A model generated the notes under the pieces. It was not told the DNA's origin. It saw nothing but the letters and a program-made list of their open reading frames with translations, and did no database searches. The translations under genes were made by a program, and so were the position numbers. This document shows positions 37,573 through 48,416 of a stretch of DNA of 64,000 nt, piece after piece. Positions within the stretch are counted from its first letter, which is position 1. Each line of letters opens with the position of its first letter. The DNA is from Vitrella brassicaformis (Eukaryota; Sar; Vitrellaceae): contig CDMY01000275.1 of the NCBI GenBank assembly GCA_001179505.1, positions 312,233 to 376,232 on the forward strand, in the 5' to 3' direction.

Positions 37573-37888
37573 GGGGGGGGGGGGGGGGNNNNNNNNNNNN
37601 NNNNNNNNNNNNNNNNNNNNNNNNNNNNNNNNNNNNNNNNNNNNNNNNNNNNNNNNNNNNNNNNNNNNNNNNNNNNNNNNNNNNNNNNNNNNNNNNNNNN
37701 NNNNNNNNNNNNNNNNNNNNNNNNNNNNNNNNNNNNNNNNNNNNNNNNNNNNNNNNNNNNNNNNNNNNNNNNNNNNNNNNNNNNNNNNNNNNNNNNNNNN
37801 NNNNNNNNNNNNNNNNNNNNNNNNNNNNNNNNNNNNNNNNNNNNNNNNNNNNNNNNNNNNNNNNNNNNNNNNNNNNNNNNNNNNNNNN
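37573..37888. other. Poly-G run and 300-base assembly gap
   Basis: Sixteen G follow GTGTGTGA at 37573-37588, then exactly 300 N (37589-37888). Sequence resumes with another G-rich run (37889-37912). The gap is probably a G-rich, hard-to-read repeat of unknown true length. Confidence 0.95.
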
Positions 37889-38344
37889 GGGGGGATTGGA
37901 GGGGGAGGGGAGTGGGAGACCATGTGCTGTTGCCTGCCTGCCTGCACGAATGGACGTTTGTGTTATCGCAATTCAATTGCACACGTGACTTAACCGCCAT
38001 GGGGTCCACTTTGTTGGTCTGCCTGCAAGGCTGGAGCCGTGGACGAACCCACACTGGCAAGGGTCAAACGGACACCGGCGTGAGTGCGAGCACGGCACCC
38101 ACTTGATGCAGTGCAGGAATCCACCCATCACTGTAGCATGTATATCTGGGGTCTCACTTTGTCGCAAATCGCAAATCAGTCAGTCCCTTTGGGCTCTCAC
38201 TCTCATCAAAAACGCATCACACCACACCACACCACACGACACCAACAACAAAAGCTCCCTAGATGGAGTCAGCCTTACACTCACACACATACATAGTCAC
38301 CCGTCGGCGACAATTCAACAAGACACCCACTCGTCCACACGTCT
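37889..38344. other. Convergent 3' intergenic after the gap
   Basis: This 456-base stretch lies between the gap and the stop codon of the riboflavin transporter. It starts G-rich and later shows CACAC and ACCACACC repeats near 38218-38240. I see no gene. Confidence 0.4.
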
Positions 38345-41110
38345 TCAATGGGCTATCCACAGCTTCACCAGCAGAACTCCAACAATGGCACCGCAAAAAC
38401 TGGATGCCTGAATGACCACCCCACCAATTGTTCCCAGGTCACGAGGCGTCACCTTCCGATGATGACGTGCTGGCGCCTCCCGCCGCATGACGGCTGCAGT
38501 GGTGGTGGTGGTGGTAGTGGTGGATGTCGCCACAGGCTCTTCCACAGCAGCAGGAAGAGTCTCACCCTTGTCAGCCGTCCCCCCCTCCCCATCTTTGCCG
38601 TCCACCTGTCCCCGGAAGCGCATTGTCGACCCATCCTGGCGAAACGTGCCGTACCGGTCATTCGCTGCAGTGCTGTCCTTGTCAGCTGCAGACGGCCGGT
38701 CCTGTTGGGTGGCGGGGGCGGCATCGGCGTCTTGCTGGCTGTCAAGCGAGGCCTGTAGGTGCCGCCACACGTGTGTCTTGAGGAAGGAAGCCAGGCACTT
38801 GAGGGCGACTTGAGCCGACATCATCACCCACGCCCCGTTGACCACAAGGCCGAACAGGGGTTTGGGGTAGACCAGGCTGCTCGATAGGGCATAGCAGGCC
38901 ACCAGCACGTACACACACCAGACGAGAGGGAAGAGCATGCCTCCTTGAGCAGAAGTGGCGCACTCGCCCGTCGCCTCGCAGTCGGCAGCCGTTAGCGGCT
39001 CCCCCTCCAGCCGCCGTGCAGATGCGCTGGCGCGCCCCCCGCCCCTCAGGCGAGCCACAATGGAGGCAATCCACCATCTGCTGCCCACACTGGTGTCGGT
39101 GGATGGTGTGACGGCTGTGGTCGACAGAGACTGAGAAGAGGGCGGCGCGGCGTCTTCGTCAGCAAGTTGCTGCTTGACAGGCTGTGTGGGGGGCCTTCCG
39201 ACGGTGGTGCATCGATTGAGGAGGGCTGAGAGGGGCGAGAGGAAGATCGACACGATGCCTGCGTAGTAGAGGGCCGTGTTGCCGTTGTTGTAAGCCGCAA
39301 AGGCAAACGAACTCAGAGCGGGAAACACCCTGAGAGAGAGGAGAAGAAAAGATACGCACAGGTAGAGAGAGAGAGAGAGAGAGAGAGAAACATGCATGAT
39401 TGAAACAAACGCCTGGTTGTCGTCCCTCCCCACTCACTCACCCGTTGCCAAGTGCGTTCAATATGGCCATCAAGCCAAACGACGGCCAGAAGCGAAGAAT
39501 CACCTCAAACGGGAAAGCACCACCACCGCTCGCCACACCACTGTCCCCTTCGCCCCCAGCAGCAGCACCGGCAGCGCCAGCAGCCTCACTCTCCTCGTTT
39601 GTCGCAGTCACCTCGCCCCTTCCCCCTTGCAACACATCCAGCAGCCGATCGCCCTCTTTCTCCTCCTTCTGCTGACCCCCGCCATTGGTGGTCACGATGT
39701 GAAAGCTGGCCGTCAGCGAGTCGGCGTCCCTCCACACGGGTGTGCTGGAGTCGCTCTCAGCGATGCCCGATGGGGAGCGGGCAAGTGCTGGTGACGGGTG
39801 TATGGCTGCTGTAGTGCCCATCTTGGCTTTGCGCGACCTCAGGATGTAGATGTAGGCGATGAGGGAGATGCTCATGACACACGCCAAGGCCACCAGGAAG
39901 AGCTCGAAGGACAGGCGCAGGTGCGACTTGTGGGCGGCGGGAGGGCCTGATGTGATTGATGGGTCAAAACATGGGGACACGCGGATTCCATGTCAGCGCG
40001 CTGATGTACACTACACACGGGCTCACGCCCGCTTCCTTACCTTGTAGAAGGGCGAGTATGCTTGCTGTCGATCCGCTGGCTGCCTCGCCCGCCGAGAAGG
40101 CGATGAGATACGCCGGCAGGTACTGCAGCACAAACGGCCAGTACACTATTGACGTGGCGCAGTCACCAGCACCTACACACACACACACACATCCATCTGG
40201 GTGAGCTCAAGCAGCCAATCCCACGTGCTGTCCCCTGCAGCTCACTCACTCACCGATGAGTAGCACCACCAGCAGCAGCACAACACTGACTCGGTTTTCC
40301 TTATCATGGCCATGCGGCGCTGACATCTTGACCAGCTGGAGCCTGCTGCTGCTCCCAGGGCCTCCTCCTATGACGAGTTGCCACTGCCAACCCACACTGC
40401 ACACAACACAGGGGGGGCGCCACAGATGATGAGCACACACATGGCATGGCATGGCAGCCCAGCCACAATGAGAAGAGCATGAGAGCATGTTGGTGACACA
40501 CACACCTGCCAAAGAGGAGCAGCAAGATGCCCATGACGAGGAGGGAGATGATGATAGTGGACTCAGGCAGACGACGCAGCCCGCGAAGGGAACGTCGACC
40601 CTGATGGATGGATGGACGGACGGAAGACAGAAATTCAACACATTGGTGACACACATTGTGTGTGTTGTGTTGTGTCGCGTGCCGTGTCCCTCCCTCTTGG
40701 CTGACTTGCTCGAAAAGGATCATCAGTGGCAGGAAGTTGCCGATTTGTATTGCAAGTGTCATCCATGTGGTGATGGTAAGGCCTTCCGGCAGCGTCTTGA
40801 TCAGCAGCGCAACTTGCGTCCACAAACCACTGCAGGCCAACTCATGTGAGTGAGGCGGCATGGTCCCCGGTGTGTGCCTTGGTGTGTGCATGTCTGTGTG
40901 TGCGTGCGTGTGTGTGTGTGTGTTGTACTTGATAGACACCCACGAGGAGATGCCGAAGAGGAAGAAAGCCACGGAAACAGAGGGGAAGACTCGTGGGAGC
41001 GCTAGGGAAGGCAAGGCATCTGCCTGGCCATCGTCTTTCTCTTTTCCCATTTCTGCGTCAGAGTCTTCAGATCTCACAAGTGGTAGCGCCACCACCTTCT
41101 CAGCCTCCAT
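38345..41110 (-). CDS. SLC52-like riboflavin transporter
   Basis: Exons 41110-40929, 40829-40706, 40600-40506, 40396-40254, 40172-40041, 39946-39442 and 39329-38345 join in frame to 721 residues. SLC52 transporters import riboflavin across the plasma membrane. The N-terminus reads VSVAFFLFGISSWVSI, N, GLWTQ, then LPEGLTITTWMTLAIQIGN, matching the SLC52 TM1-TM2 pattern. Later come CATSIVYWPFVLQYLPAYLI and FSAGEAASGSTASILALLQG, and ILNALGNGVFPALSSFAF near the start of the last exon. About ten or eleven hydrophobic segments are seen. Animal members have ~450 residues; the excess here is two long Ser/Ala/Glu-rich loops (about 39800-39520 and 39150-38960) and an Asp/Thr-rich segment before the last helix. 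The substrate is by family only. It diverges from the PH-domain gene. Confidence 0.8.
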
Positions 41111-41259
41111 TCCTCATTCCCTAGGCACCTCTTTTGCGCGCTTAGAGCTGCAGAACTTGCGAGCCTGCGTGAGAACCGTTGCCGAGGAGGAGTGTGCAGG
41201 AGTGTGCGCAGTCGTCGGGGCGGAGGTGCGCGTGTTTCCCCGTGTGCGATCTGTGCGAT
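41111..41259. promoter_or_regulatory. Bidirectional promoter region, riboflavin transporter and PH-domain gene
   Basis: These 149 bases lie between divergent start codons. GCGCGCTTAG at 41136-41145 differs by one base from the decamer GCGAGCTTAG of other divergent gaps, and GCGAGCCTG follows at 41159-41167. No TATA box is evident. Confidence 0.45.
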
Positions 41260-43449
41260 ATGGGCGTCAGCGGTTCGAGTTACTGCCGGCCATCGGTGAC
41301 AGTGACTGATGAGGAGTGGGTGCCGGAGTGGGCGGTGTCGCCCAAAACCACGGCGTCCTTCATGGACAGCTGCGCTGTCTTCACACTCGAGCGCGACGCG
41401 CACTTCGGCATCATCTACAAGGAGGGGCGGGTGCTGAAGCGCGGCGACAGCTGGCCATGTGAGTCAGTCAGTGAGGACAGGACGGGAGGGAGGGAGAGTC
41501 ACAGACACACAGACAGACGGCCACAGAGGGGCACATTACTCGCGGCATCTTGCATGCCGAGACACAGCCGGTGTGTGGAATTGTGTTGTGTGTGGTTGCG
41601 GTGTTGTTGTATGTGTGTGTGTCACTCAGATTTCTGGGCGATGCGGAAGCTGTACTTGTACAATACGACACTGGTGTACAGCGACCCATTGGCCGGGAGC
41701 GGCCCCGACTCGCCCCGGGGCGTCAAGTGGATCACGCCCAAGACCGTCATCTGGAAACCTGACAACTTCCTCGGTAGATAACCGACACACACCGCACACA
41801 CACGCAGATGATCGGGCGTTTCACCCCTGTTTGTTCGCGCACTGGGCCTGCCTCCGTCAGGCTATCCGCGCTGCCTTCTCGTCTTCGAGCCACCTGAGGG
41901 TACGACACAGACACATACATACCCTTACTTGTTGCCGTCGTGCACACACACCACACCTCGTTGTCCTGTCCGCCTCTTTGTGTGCGCCCCGCCCGACAGG
42001 TGTGTCCCGTTACACGTCCAGCGACGCGGATTTGCTCAAGGCGTTTGCGCGTGCCGAGTTCCCCAAGTTCGCGCTGCACATGCCGAGCGACTGCGCGCTG
42101 GACAAGTGGGACGAGGCGCTCAAGGAGGCCATCAAACTCGCTAAGAGACTCAAAGATGGAGACGGTACGTTACGTGGGGGGTGATGACAGACAGACCACA
42201 TACAACAGATGGAGAGATGGAGGAAAGGCGTGTCTGATGCTCTGTTGCTTTCGTGTTGATGATACTGCCTGCCTGCAGTGATGGACGCCATCCGTCACCG
42301 CAAGTCACTCAACGTCGCCACCACCTCACTTCGAGGTACACAACACACGGCAGCCAGATCCACACACACGACGCAGGGAGGGACGCACCATAACACACAT
42401 GACGGTGTTTCCATGCCTGCCCTCCCTCCTTGCATGTGTGTGGATCAGTTGCGAATCGCGAGATCGCGCGTTTGAAGGACGAGATGGTGCAGCACCACTT
42501 CGCCCCCCGCACGTCCCCCCTGCCCACCTTCCCCTCCACCCGCGACGACCTCTCCCTCACCCCCCGCAACCCCCTCTCCGTCTTCAACCCCGAGCCCCTC
42601 CCCTCCCTCCACTACCTCATGTCAGAGTCCGAAAGCGACTTCATGATGCAATCGGGCGCCAACACGCCCTCAGGCTGGTCCTGGAGCGGGGCCGGCACCC
42701 CCCACCCCAACCGCATGACCGACATGAGCAGAGTGGGCATGGGCATGGGCACGGGGGGCTTCGGCATGCGGCCGGCGCCCATCGACATGGGCCCGCTCGA
42801 GCAGATCCGGCGGCTGGTCAAGGACATCAACGACGAGAAGGCCGTGGGCAAGAGCGACCACATCGGCCACGACTACGACGAGCCGCTGTCTGCGGTGCGG
42901 ACTGGCATCGACTTTCCCCTGTCGACCTGCGCCGACGACCCCAAGCACCCCACCAGCGTCCTGTCGTATGGCGACAGCGACGTGTCGTCGGCGTACCAGG
43001 ACCTCACGGATGGGCGCGACGACATGCTGGACGACTGGAAGATGGTGCACGACAAGCACTATGAGGGCGGGGACGAGGCGGGCAAGACCGACAGGGAGGA
43101 GCTGACGCCCACCGACTCGCTCGACTCGCTCAACGACCCGGAGGAGTCCATCATCAGCTCAGGAAGACGAATGGAAGGTGAGTTGGACGAGAAGCCACTA
43201 CACTACAACGCAACGGCAAAAGAGATAGATGCCCTCCCTCATCACGTCATGTGTGGTGATTTGTCTGTGTGTGTGTGTGTGTCAGCGTCGCCGGCCACAG
43301 CGCTGTTTTCGTTTGCGCGTCGTCTGGCGGTGAAGCCGAACAGCCGGTCGCCGATCAACGTGCGGTCCAAGGTGCCCAGGTCACTCAGCCTCCCATCGCC
43401 CACCGTACAGTGTGTTAATCCCCACACACAGAAATACGACGGGAGATAA
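41260..43449 (+). CDS. PH-domain protein
   Basis: Exons 41260-41458, 41630-41773, 42000-42164, 42279-42335, 42449-43177 and 43286-43449 join in frame to 485 residues. The ATG at 41260 is used because it gives a compact start and fits the spacing from the divergent gap; an in-frame ATG lies at 41179. Residues ~35-170 look like a pleckstrin-homology domain: FGIIYKEGRVLKRGDSWPYF, WAMRKLYLYNTTLVYSD, an insert with a predicted strand, then KFALHMPSDCALDKWDEALK as the last strand and C-terminal helix with its Trp. Such domains bind phosphoinositides or proteins. The remaining ~300 residues are disordered, Pro/Ser/Asp-rich, with a short basic tail including SPINVRSKVPRSLSLPSP. The specific role is unknown. 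Confidence 0.72.
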
Positions 43450-43615
43450 GGAAGGGTGGGGCGAGGGGAGGGGGAGGGGGATTGGCTGTCTGCCTGGTGG
43501 CCCTGTGGCGTGTCTGTCCGTCCTGAGTGTAATTGAGCGTTTTTGTCTGCTGTGTAGTGTGTGTGACGGAATGCATGAGCGCTCGAATTTTGCTGCTGCT
43601 TGAGAGAGAGACCTG

Positions 43616-43640
43616 CCCCGCCCCGCCCCGCCCCGCCCCG
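43616..43640. repeat. (CCCCG)5 repeat
   Basis: Five exact copies of CCCCG lie just after the PH-domain stop codon. The minus strand carries five runs of four G with one-base loops, a classic G-quadruplex pattern. Confidence 0.9.
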
Positions 43641-45063
43641 TCCGTGTGGAGGTGAATGTGTGCTGTGTGCTCTCACAGACAGGCACCGGGCAGGGCCAGG
43701 GGGGGGGGTGGGACAGGCAGACAGACAGACCGACAGGCAGGCAGGCAGCCAGGCGGGGCGTGGGTCAGTGCGGTCGGCTGGCCCCCGCGTGTTACTCAAT
43801 CATTTTTAGCTTTCTGGCTGCATGTCGGCTGCACGGTGTGTGTGTGTGTGTGTGTGACGGTGTTTCTATGGCTGTCTGACTAACGCATTTATGTGCGTAC
43901 CGATCACACCCCAAGTCACATACATACACATCACTTCCACGCTCACTGACTCACTCACAAGTGCTTTGCTGTCCGTATCGTGTTTGTTAGGTGGTGGTGC
44001 TGCTGCGGCTGTGTGACCACAGGCAGGCAGACAGGCGGAGAGGTGCTCAGCTCGTTTTTCATGGCTCGTTCTTTGAGGGCGCGTGGGTGGTTCCCTTGTT
44101 CTGTCACGGGCTGCTTTTGTTTTGTCTCTGCTTCTTGATCCTGTGCGTCGGCAGCCCGGCAGACAGGATTAGGTAGCGGAGGCGAGGCAGAAGCAGTCTG
44201 TGAGATGAGAGGGGCACATCACCCTTGGACGGCGTGAGCTGGTCTGTCGGATCAGTGTCTGTCGTGTGAGAGGTCTCGCACCTTGCAAGACTCCCTACCA
44301 CAGGCAGCCGTTCCTGTCCGTGCAGTGCAGATGGTGGGGGCAGGGCGGCTGCCTGTGGTGGGGGTCGGGTCGGGAAGGAATGCTGGCAGGCCGCCATGAG
44401 GGGGGAGGGGGAAGGGTCGACAGTACACCTGACTGCCGAGATCTGGGCAAAAGTGGCCCGAGGTCTCTCCTCTCGCTTGCTTTCTGTCTCTCTCTCTCTC
44501 TCTCTCTTTCTCTCTTTCTCACTCCCATACCTGTCTGTGGTCGTTGGATGGGTGCGTGGCGTGCGCTATGGTGGTGTGGTGTGTTCCCTTTATCCAAACG
44601 GGTGTGCACCAAGAAAGAAAGAAAGAAAGAAAGTGCTTTACGTCGTGTAAAGAGTGCATGCGACGCGCACCGCTCGCCCTCTGTCTGCCCACTCTACTTT
44701 GGCGGTTGCATGACATGAATGCGTGTCTGTCTGAATGTGTGAGTGATGGATGGATGAGTGTGGGAGCGCGCGACTGAATTCGCCCCAGGGGACAGGTGGA
44801 TGGATGGATGGATGAGTGACAACACGGTCACTGGCTAAGAGTGCAGCGAATGAGCGTGACGGTCACTGGTTGGTTGGTTCGTTGGTTGGTTGGTCGGCCG
44901 ATGGATGGATGGATGCTTTAAGACAATTGGTGGGTGGCTGGTTGGCCGGTGCGTTGGATGGATGGATGGATGGACGGATGGCTGGGTGGCTGGCTGGCTG
45001 GCTGGCTGGGTGCACATGCAGGGTCTGTCTCTGAAGGTGTGGTACTGCGTTGCGTTCGCCAAG

Positions 45064-45099
45064 CCAAACAGCCAGAGCCGGACAGCTCTGGCTGTTTGG
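45064..45099. repeat. Perfect 15-base inverted repeat
   Basis: CCAAACAGCCAGAGC at 45064-45078 pairs exactly with GCTCTGGCTGTTTGG at 45085-45099 around the six-base loop CGGACA. The flanks (GCC before, and GTTGGC after) extend the pairing partly. It stands out because the surrounding bases are simple repeats. Confidence 0.85.
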
Positions 45100-45167
45100 G
45101 TTGGCGACGTGAGTGAGTGAGGGCCACGGCGGCACTCACGTGTACGTGTAGTCTCGGCGCGGGGCTG

Positions 45168-45176
45168 TATATAAAG
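45168..45176 (+). promoter_or_regulatory. TATA-like box in the gene-free stretch
   Basis: TATATAAAG is a near-ideal TATA box, about 70 bases after the hairpin. No coding exon follows within a kilobase on the plus strand. It could serve a noncoding RNA or be chance in AT-poor DNA. Confidence 0.25.
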
Positions 45177-46322
45177 CTGAATGAAGCACAGAGCTAGCTA
45201 GATGAACAGGGCAAGCCACAGATCTAGATAGAGGGGTGACCGGCCGGCCGATGTGAGTGCAGGAGATCTGCTTGGCCTCAACACACACATACACATCCAT
45301 ACTTTCTTCCGTGGTTCCCTCCCTCTGCCTGTCCGTCCCTGACATTGCCTTGCCTTGCCTTGCTGTGCGGCTCACTGACCTCTGTCCCTTCCTCTTGTGT
45401 GCCCTGCCTGTGGTGCGGTGCGTGTTCTGTCTTGGTGCTGTCTGTCTGCCTGTCGACTGCCTTGTTGGCTCACTGGGTCGGCTGGCCCCTACTCGCTCCA
45501 CGCAGCCGACTTTTTCTATCTACACACACCGTCACACTTGGACCGACCATCCTTGCATCTGTAGCTGCACCCCCTGACAGCCTTAGTCATTGTTGTCATG
45601 ATCAGGCGCTGCGGATGGCAGGAGCGTTCATGTGACAATGCGCGCATCGGCCTCACACAGCCCTTGGTGATGTCTACAATGACAGGGTGCCGTTGAGGCA
45701 GCAGGGCTGGCATCTATCTATTCAGTGTATACTCACTCGTGTAGGTTCTACAACGGCCCGGGTGGGTGGGGTGGTGGGTGAGCATCACGCCCCCCTCCGA
45801 TGCGACTGACTGAAGTCCTTACACTGACTGACAAACGGGCAGACGGGCGGTGCTAAATGAAGGTTTTGTAATTCCTCCCTCCCTCCCTCCGTCGTGGTGA
45901 CCCTTCCTCCCCACCCACCTCTTAACCTTCCTTTATTCGTCCTTTCTTGCGTCCCTCCCTCCCTCCCGCCCTCCTTGCGTACCCATCCTCCCTCTAAGCG
46001 GGGCTGCCTGTGTGGAGGTGTGTATATGTGTTAACCTATCTAGTCCGATTTGACACCGATGGATGGATGGATGGATAGATGCATGGACCCATGCGTGGCT
46101 CTCTCTCTCTGTGTGAGTGTATGTGTGTGTGTGGGCGCTTGAAACGCGAGCCCGATAGAGACAGATCCGATCGATGGACCCACGTTGCATCATTTGCCAG
46201 CAGCGAATGAACCAATGCATTGTGTCCACACACCATACACACACACACCGAATCGACAATCGTCTCCATCGACAAGACACACTCACTGTACATTTCCGTC
46301 CGTCCCAGCACAGCACCCCTGG

Positions 46323-48104
46323 CTAGCCCAGTATGCGCTTGACGCTTTCATTTGCCCAGAAGAAGATCAGGCCCGCTGCGGACACCAACATGACACGTGC
46401 TGCCGCCCCCCGAAAAAACCCCGCAGCACCCTCCTCCCTGTACAGCTTCACGATGCTCGAACCCACCGTCATTTTGCCATACTCCGAGTCAACCATCTGC
46501 AGTGTCTTGACCGTGTCCAGCGGGTGTGTGAGGACCGACGCCAGACCTGCGGCGGTGAAGCCGATGAGAGCCGTTTGCCACAGGGGGAGGATGTCGTTGT
46601 CGAGGCCCTCGAGCACAGCCAGGTCCTGACGGAATCGCTCGTAGAAGGACACCTGCAGGGGACGCATGACAGTGGGCATCGACAAATCGACCCGTACACC
46701 TAAATTACGCAGGTGTGCTGACTGACTGACTGACTGACCTGTAAGGCGTTGAAGGGCAATTCGCGCAACAGCTGGGCCTGGTAGCCCGAGAAGAGAGTCA
46801 TCACACGACCCTGAAAGAGGGCGAGAAACAGCGCGGCTTCACACATTAGTCCCGCGCTGTTTGTCCGAGCTCACCTGTTGGATGAGTGCCCGTGCGGCCT
46901 CGATGCTGTTGGCCCCTCCCTGCCCCACTTGCAGCCTCTGCTTCACCACCTCGGCAGGCGTCTTGACCAGCACTGACGGGAGCGACGCCAGCGCACTTGC
47001 GAGGAAGTATACAGCGGTGGTGCTGGGCACCCCCTTGGCCAGCAATGGCTGCAGCAGGTCGAATGCGCCGAAGAACACAGCTGACGCGGGAGTCGCCACC
47101 AAGATTGCGGGCAGCAGACCATCGAAAAGCCGGAGAGAGCGGAGCCGGTCAATGGCACTCTCTGCGTGGGCATCAGCAGCAGCGTGCCTGTTGCTGACGG
47201 TGGCGTGTTTCCGCAGCCCATCGTCTGTCGCTTCATATGGGTCTTCAGCTTCGCGAAGCCCAGGCCGACGGACGATGCGCTGCGGCGCCAATTCTCGATC
47301 CCCTCCTCTCCTCCCGACAGACGACGACTCCGCCCGCTGGCCGACAGGGGTTCTCTCGGCCTTTGCACCGCCCCACTTGGTGCCCGACAGGACAGGTGTC
47401 GTTCCAAAGGCGCTGGCTGCGCTCTCGCTACCGTTGATAAGTGGGGGACCGGAGGGCTCCTGCTCGTCGGCAGTGGAGGTGCGGCTGCGCCGCTTGACCT
47501 GCTGCCGTGTCTTGATGGTGTCTATCATGATAGAGCAACACAAGCAGCCACGTGGGTGACGTCGGTGTATCTATCTGCCGTGTGCAACTTCCATGCATTC
47601 CTCACCGAGAGGATAAGTCACAGCTCTGACGACAGCCCTCAGTCCGCCAGCCGAACCGCCCGCCACCAGGCTCTTGATGGTGCTCGACGATGACCCTTGG
47701 ACCAACACATTCGCAGCACCAGTGGCATCGGATGCCACGCTTGTCTGCATACTGCTCACGCCAGCGTCTCCGCCAATACTGCTCTCGCCCTCCGCCGCCT
47801 GCTGCTGGTAGTGATAGATGCAGGTGCAGTCTGCCGACGCCGCCGCAGGACGCGCCAGCCACCCCAGCAATACGGCGATGAGCAGACCAAGGGACGGCAG
47901 CAGATGCTCAATCTGCAGCAAAGATGCGGACTGCCGGCTGTCCAGTGGCGGCGGGGAGGATGGTGCAGGCTTCCACCTTGGCTGCAGGTGAAGCGAAGAG
48001 TCTTGTGGAAGTCGCTGCGTGATCTTTGGGCTCCTTGGCGCTGCATTCTTGATGACTGCCTGATTGAAGGCCGCTGGAGGCCTCCGTGTCCTCTTCTGCT
48101 CCAT
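46323..48104 (-). CDS. Mitochondrial carrier family protein, SAM-carrier-like
   Basis: Exons 48104-47606, 47521-46875, 46810-46739 and 46652-46323 join in frame to 515 residues. Three carrier signatures are present: YPLDTIKTRQQ (split by the first intron), TPAEVVKQRLQV and HPLDTVKTLQM. The second repeat, with FSGYQAQLLRELPFNALQVSF, resembles S-adenosylmethionine carriers (SLC25A26/SAMC: EVVKQR, GYKSTVLREIPF). SAM carriers bring SAM into mitochondria or plastids in exchange for S-adenosylhomocysteine. Typical carriers have ~300 residues. The extra length is an N-terminal ~160 residues with a hydrophobic segment (LGLLIAVLLGWLA), and a ~110-residue disordered loop after the first signature. An upstream in-frame ATG at 48176 is possible. 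Substrate and membrane are inferred; family membership is firm. Confidence 0.8.
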
Positions 48105-48416
48105 GGATCTCTCGTGAAAAGGTACCGACACGTGGAATGGCAGAGAGATGGACCGGGTGGCCTCTCGTTGGGTCAAAGGGTTTCATACCCTTTGATGAAA
48201 CCCTGAAACTGAAACCCTTCACTTGACTGCACAAAACCCATAAACCACGGCTGAAAGGACGTCCCACAGACGTGACATTGCACGACACCTCACTGCGACG
48301 CTCCTGCACTGAAAGCAGTGCGGTGCGAAAAGCACGCTCAATTGTTGCAAGCGTCATCCATAATCACCTATCCACCATATCTTCCCCGGCCCCTGTCTCT
48401 ATCGAAAGACCTCATG
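48105..48416. promoter_or_regulatory. Carrier upstream region with overlapping hairpins
   Basis: This 312-base stretch precedes the carrier start and follows the probable end of the next minus-strand gene. At 48174-48203 two inverted repeats overlap: CAAAGGG with CCCTTTG, and GGGTTTCAT with ATGAAACCC. GAAACCC recurs just after, at 48211-48217. Promoter role is inferred from position only. Confidence 0.35.

Larger units (their letters stand above)
43450..46322. other. 2.9 kb intergenic, repeat-rich, no gene seen
   Basis: This is the longest gene-free stretch. It lies between converging stops of the PH-domain and carrier genes. It holds many microsatellites: CCCCG (43616-43640), TG (43838-43855), CT (44488-44519), AAAG (44612-44632), GGAT and GGCT runs (44796-45010) and CCCT runs (45876-45966). 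The open frames in it are repeat translations. A 15-base-arm hairpin and a TATA-like box near 45.1 kb are listed separately. Confidence 0.6.

Noticed and set aside
41774-41999. Possible extra exon in the PH-domain gene
   Set aside because: Direct joining of 41773 to 42000 is in phase and continues the PH fold; no conserved sequence lies between.
44796-45010. Tandem GGAT, GGTT and GGCT units as a CRISPR array or satellite
   Set aside because: Units are four bases, imperfect and without spacers; this is ordinary microsatellite in a eukaryotic genome.
45257-45635. Plus-strand open frames after the TATA-like box
   Set aside because: They are Cys/Leu/Ser-rich low-complexity frames without splice signals or family motifs.
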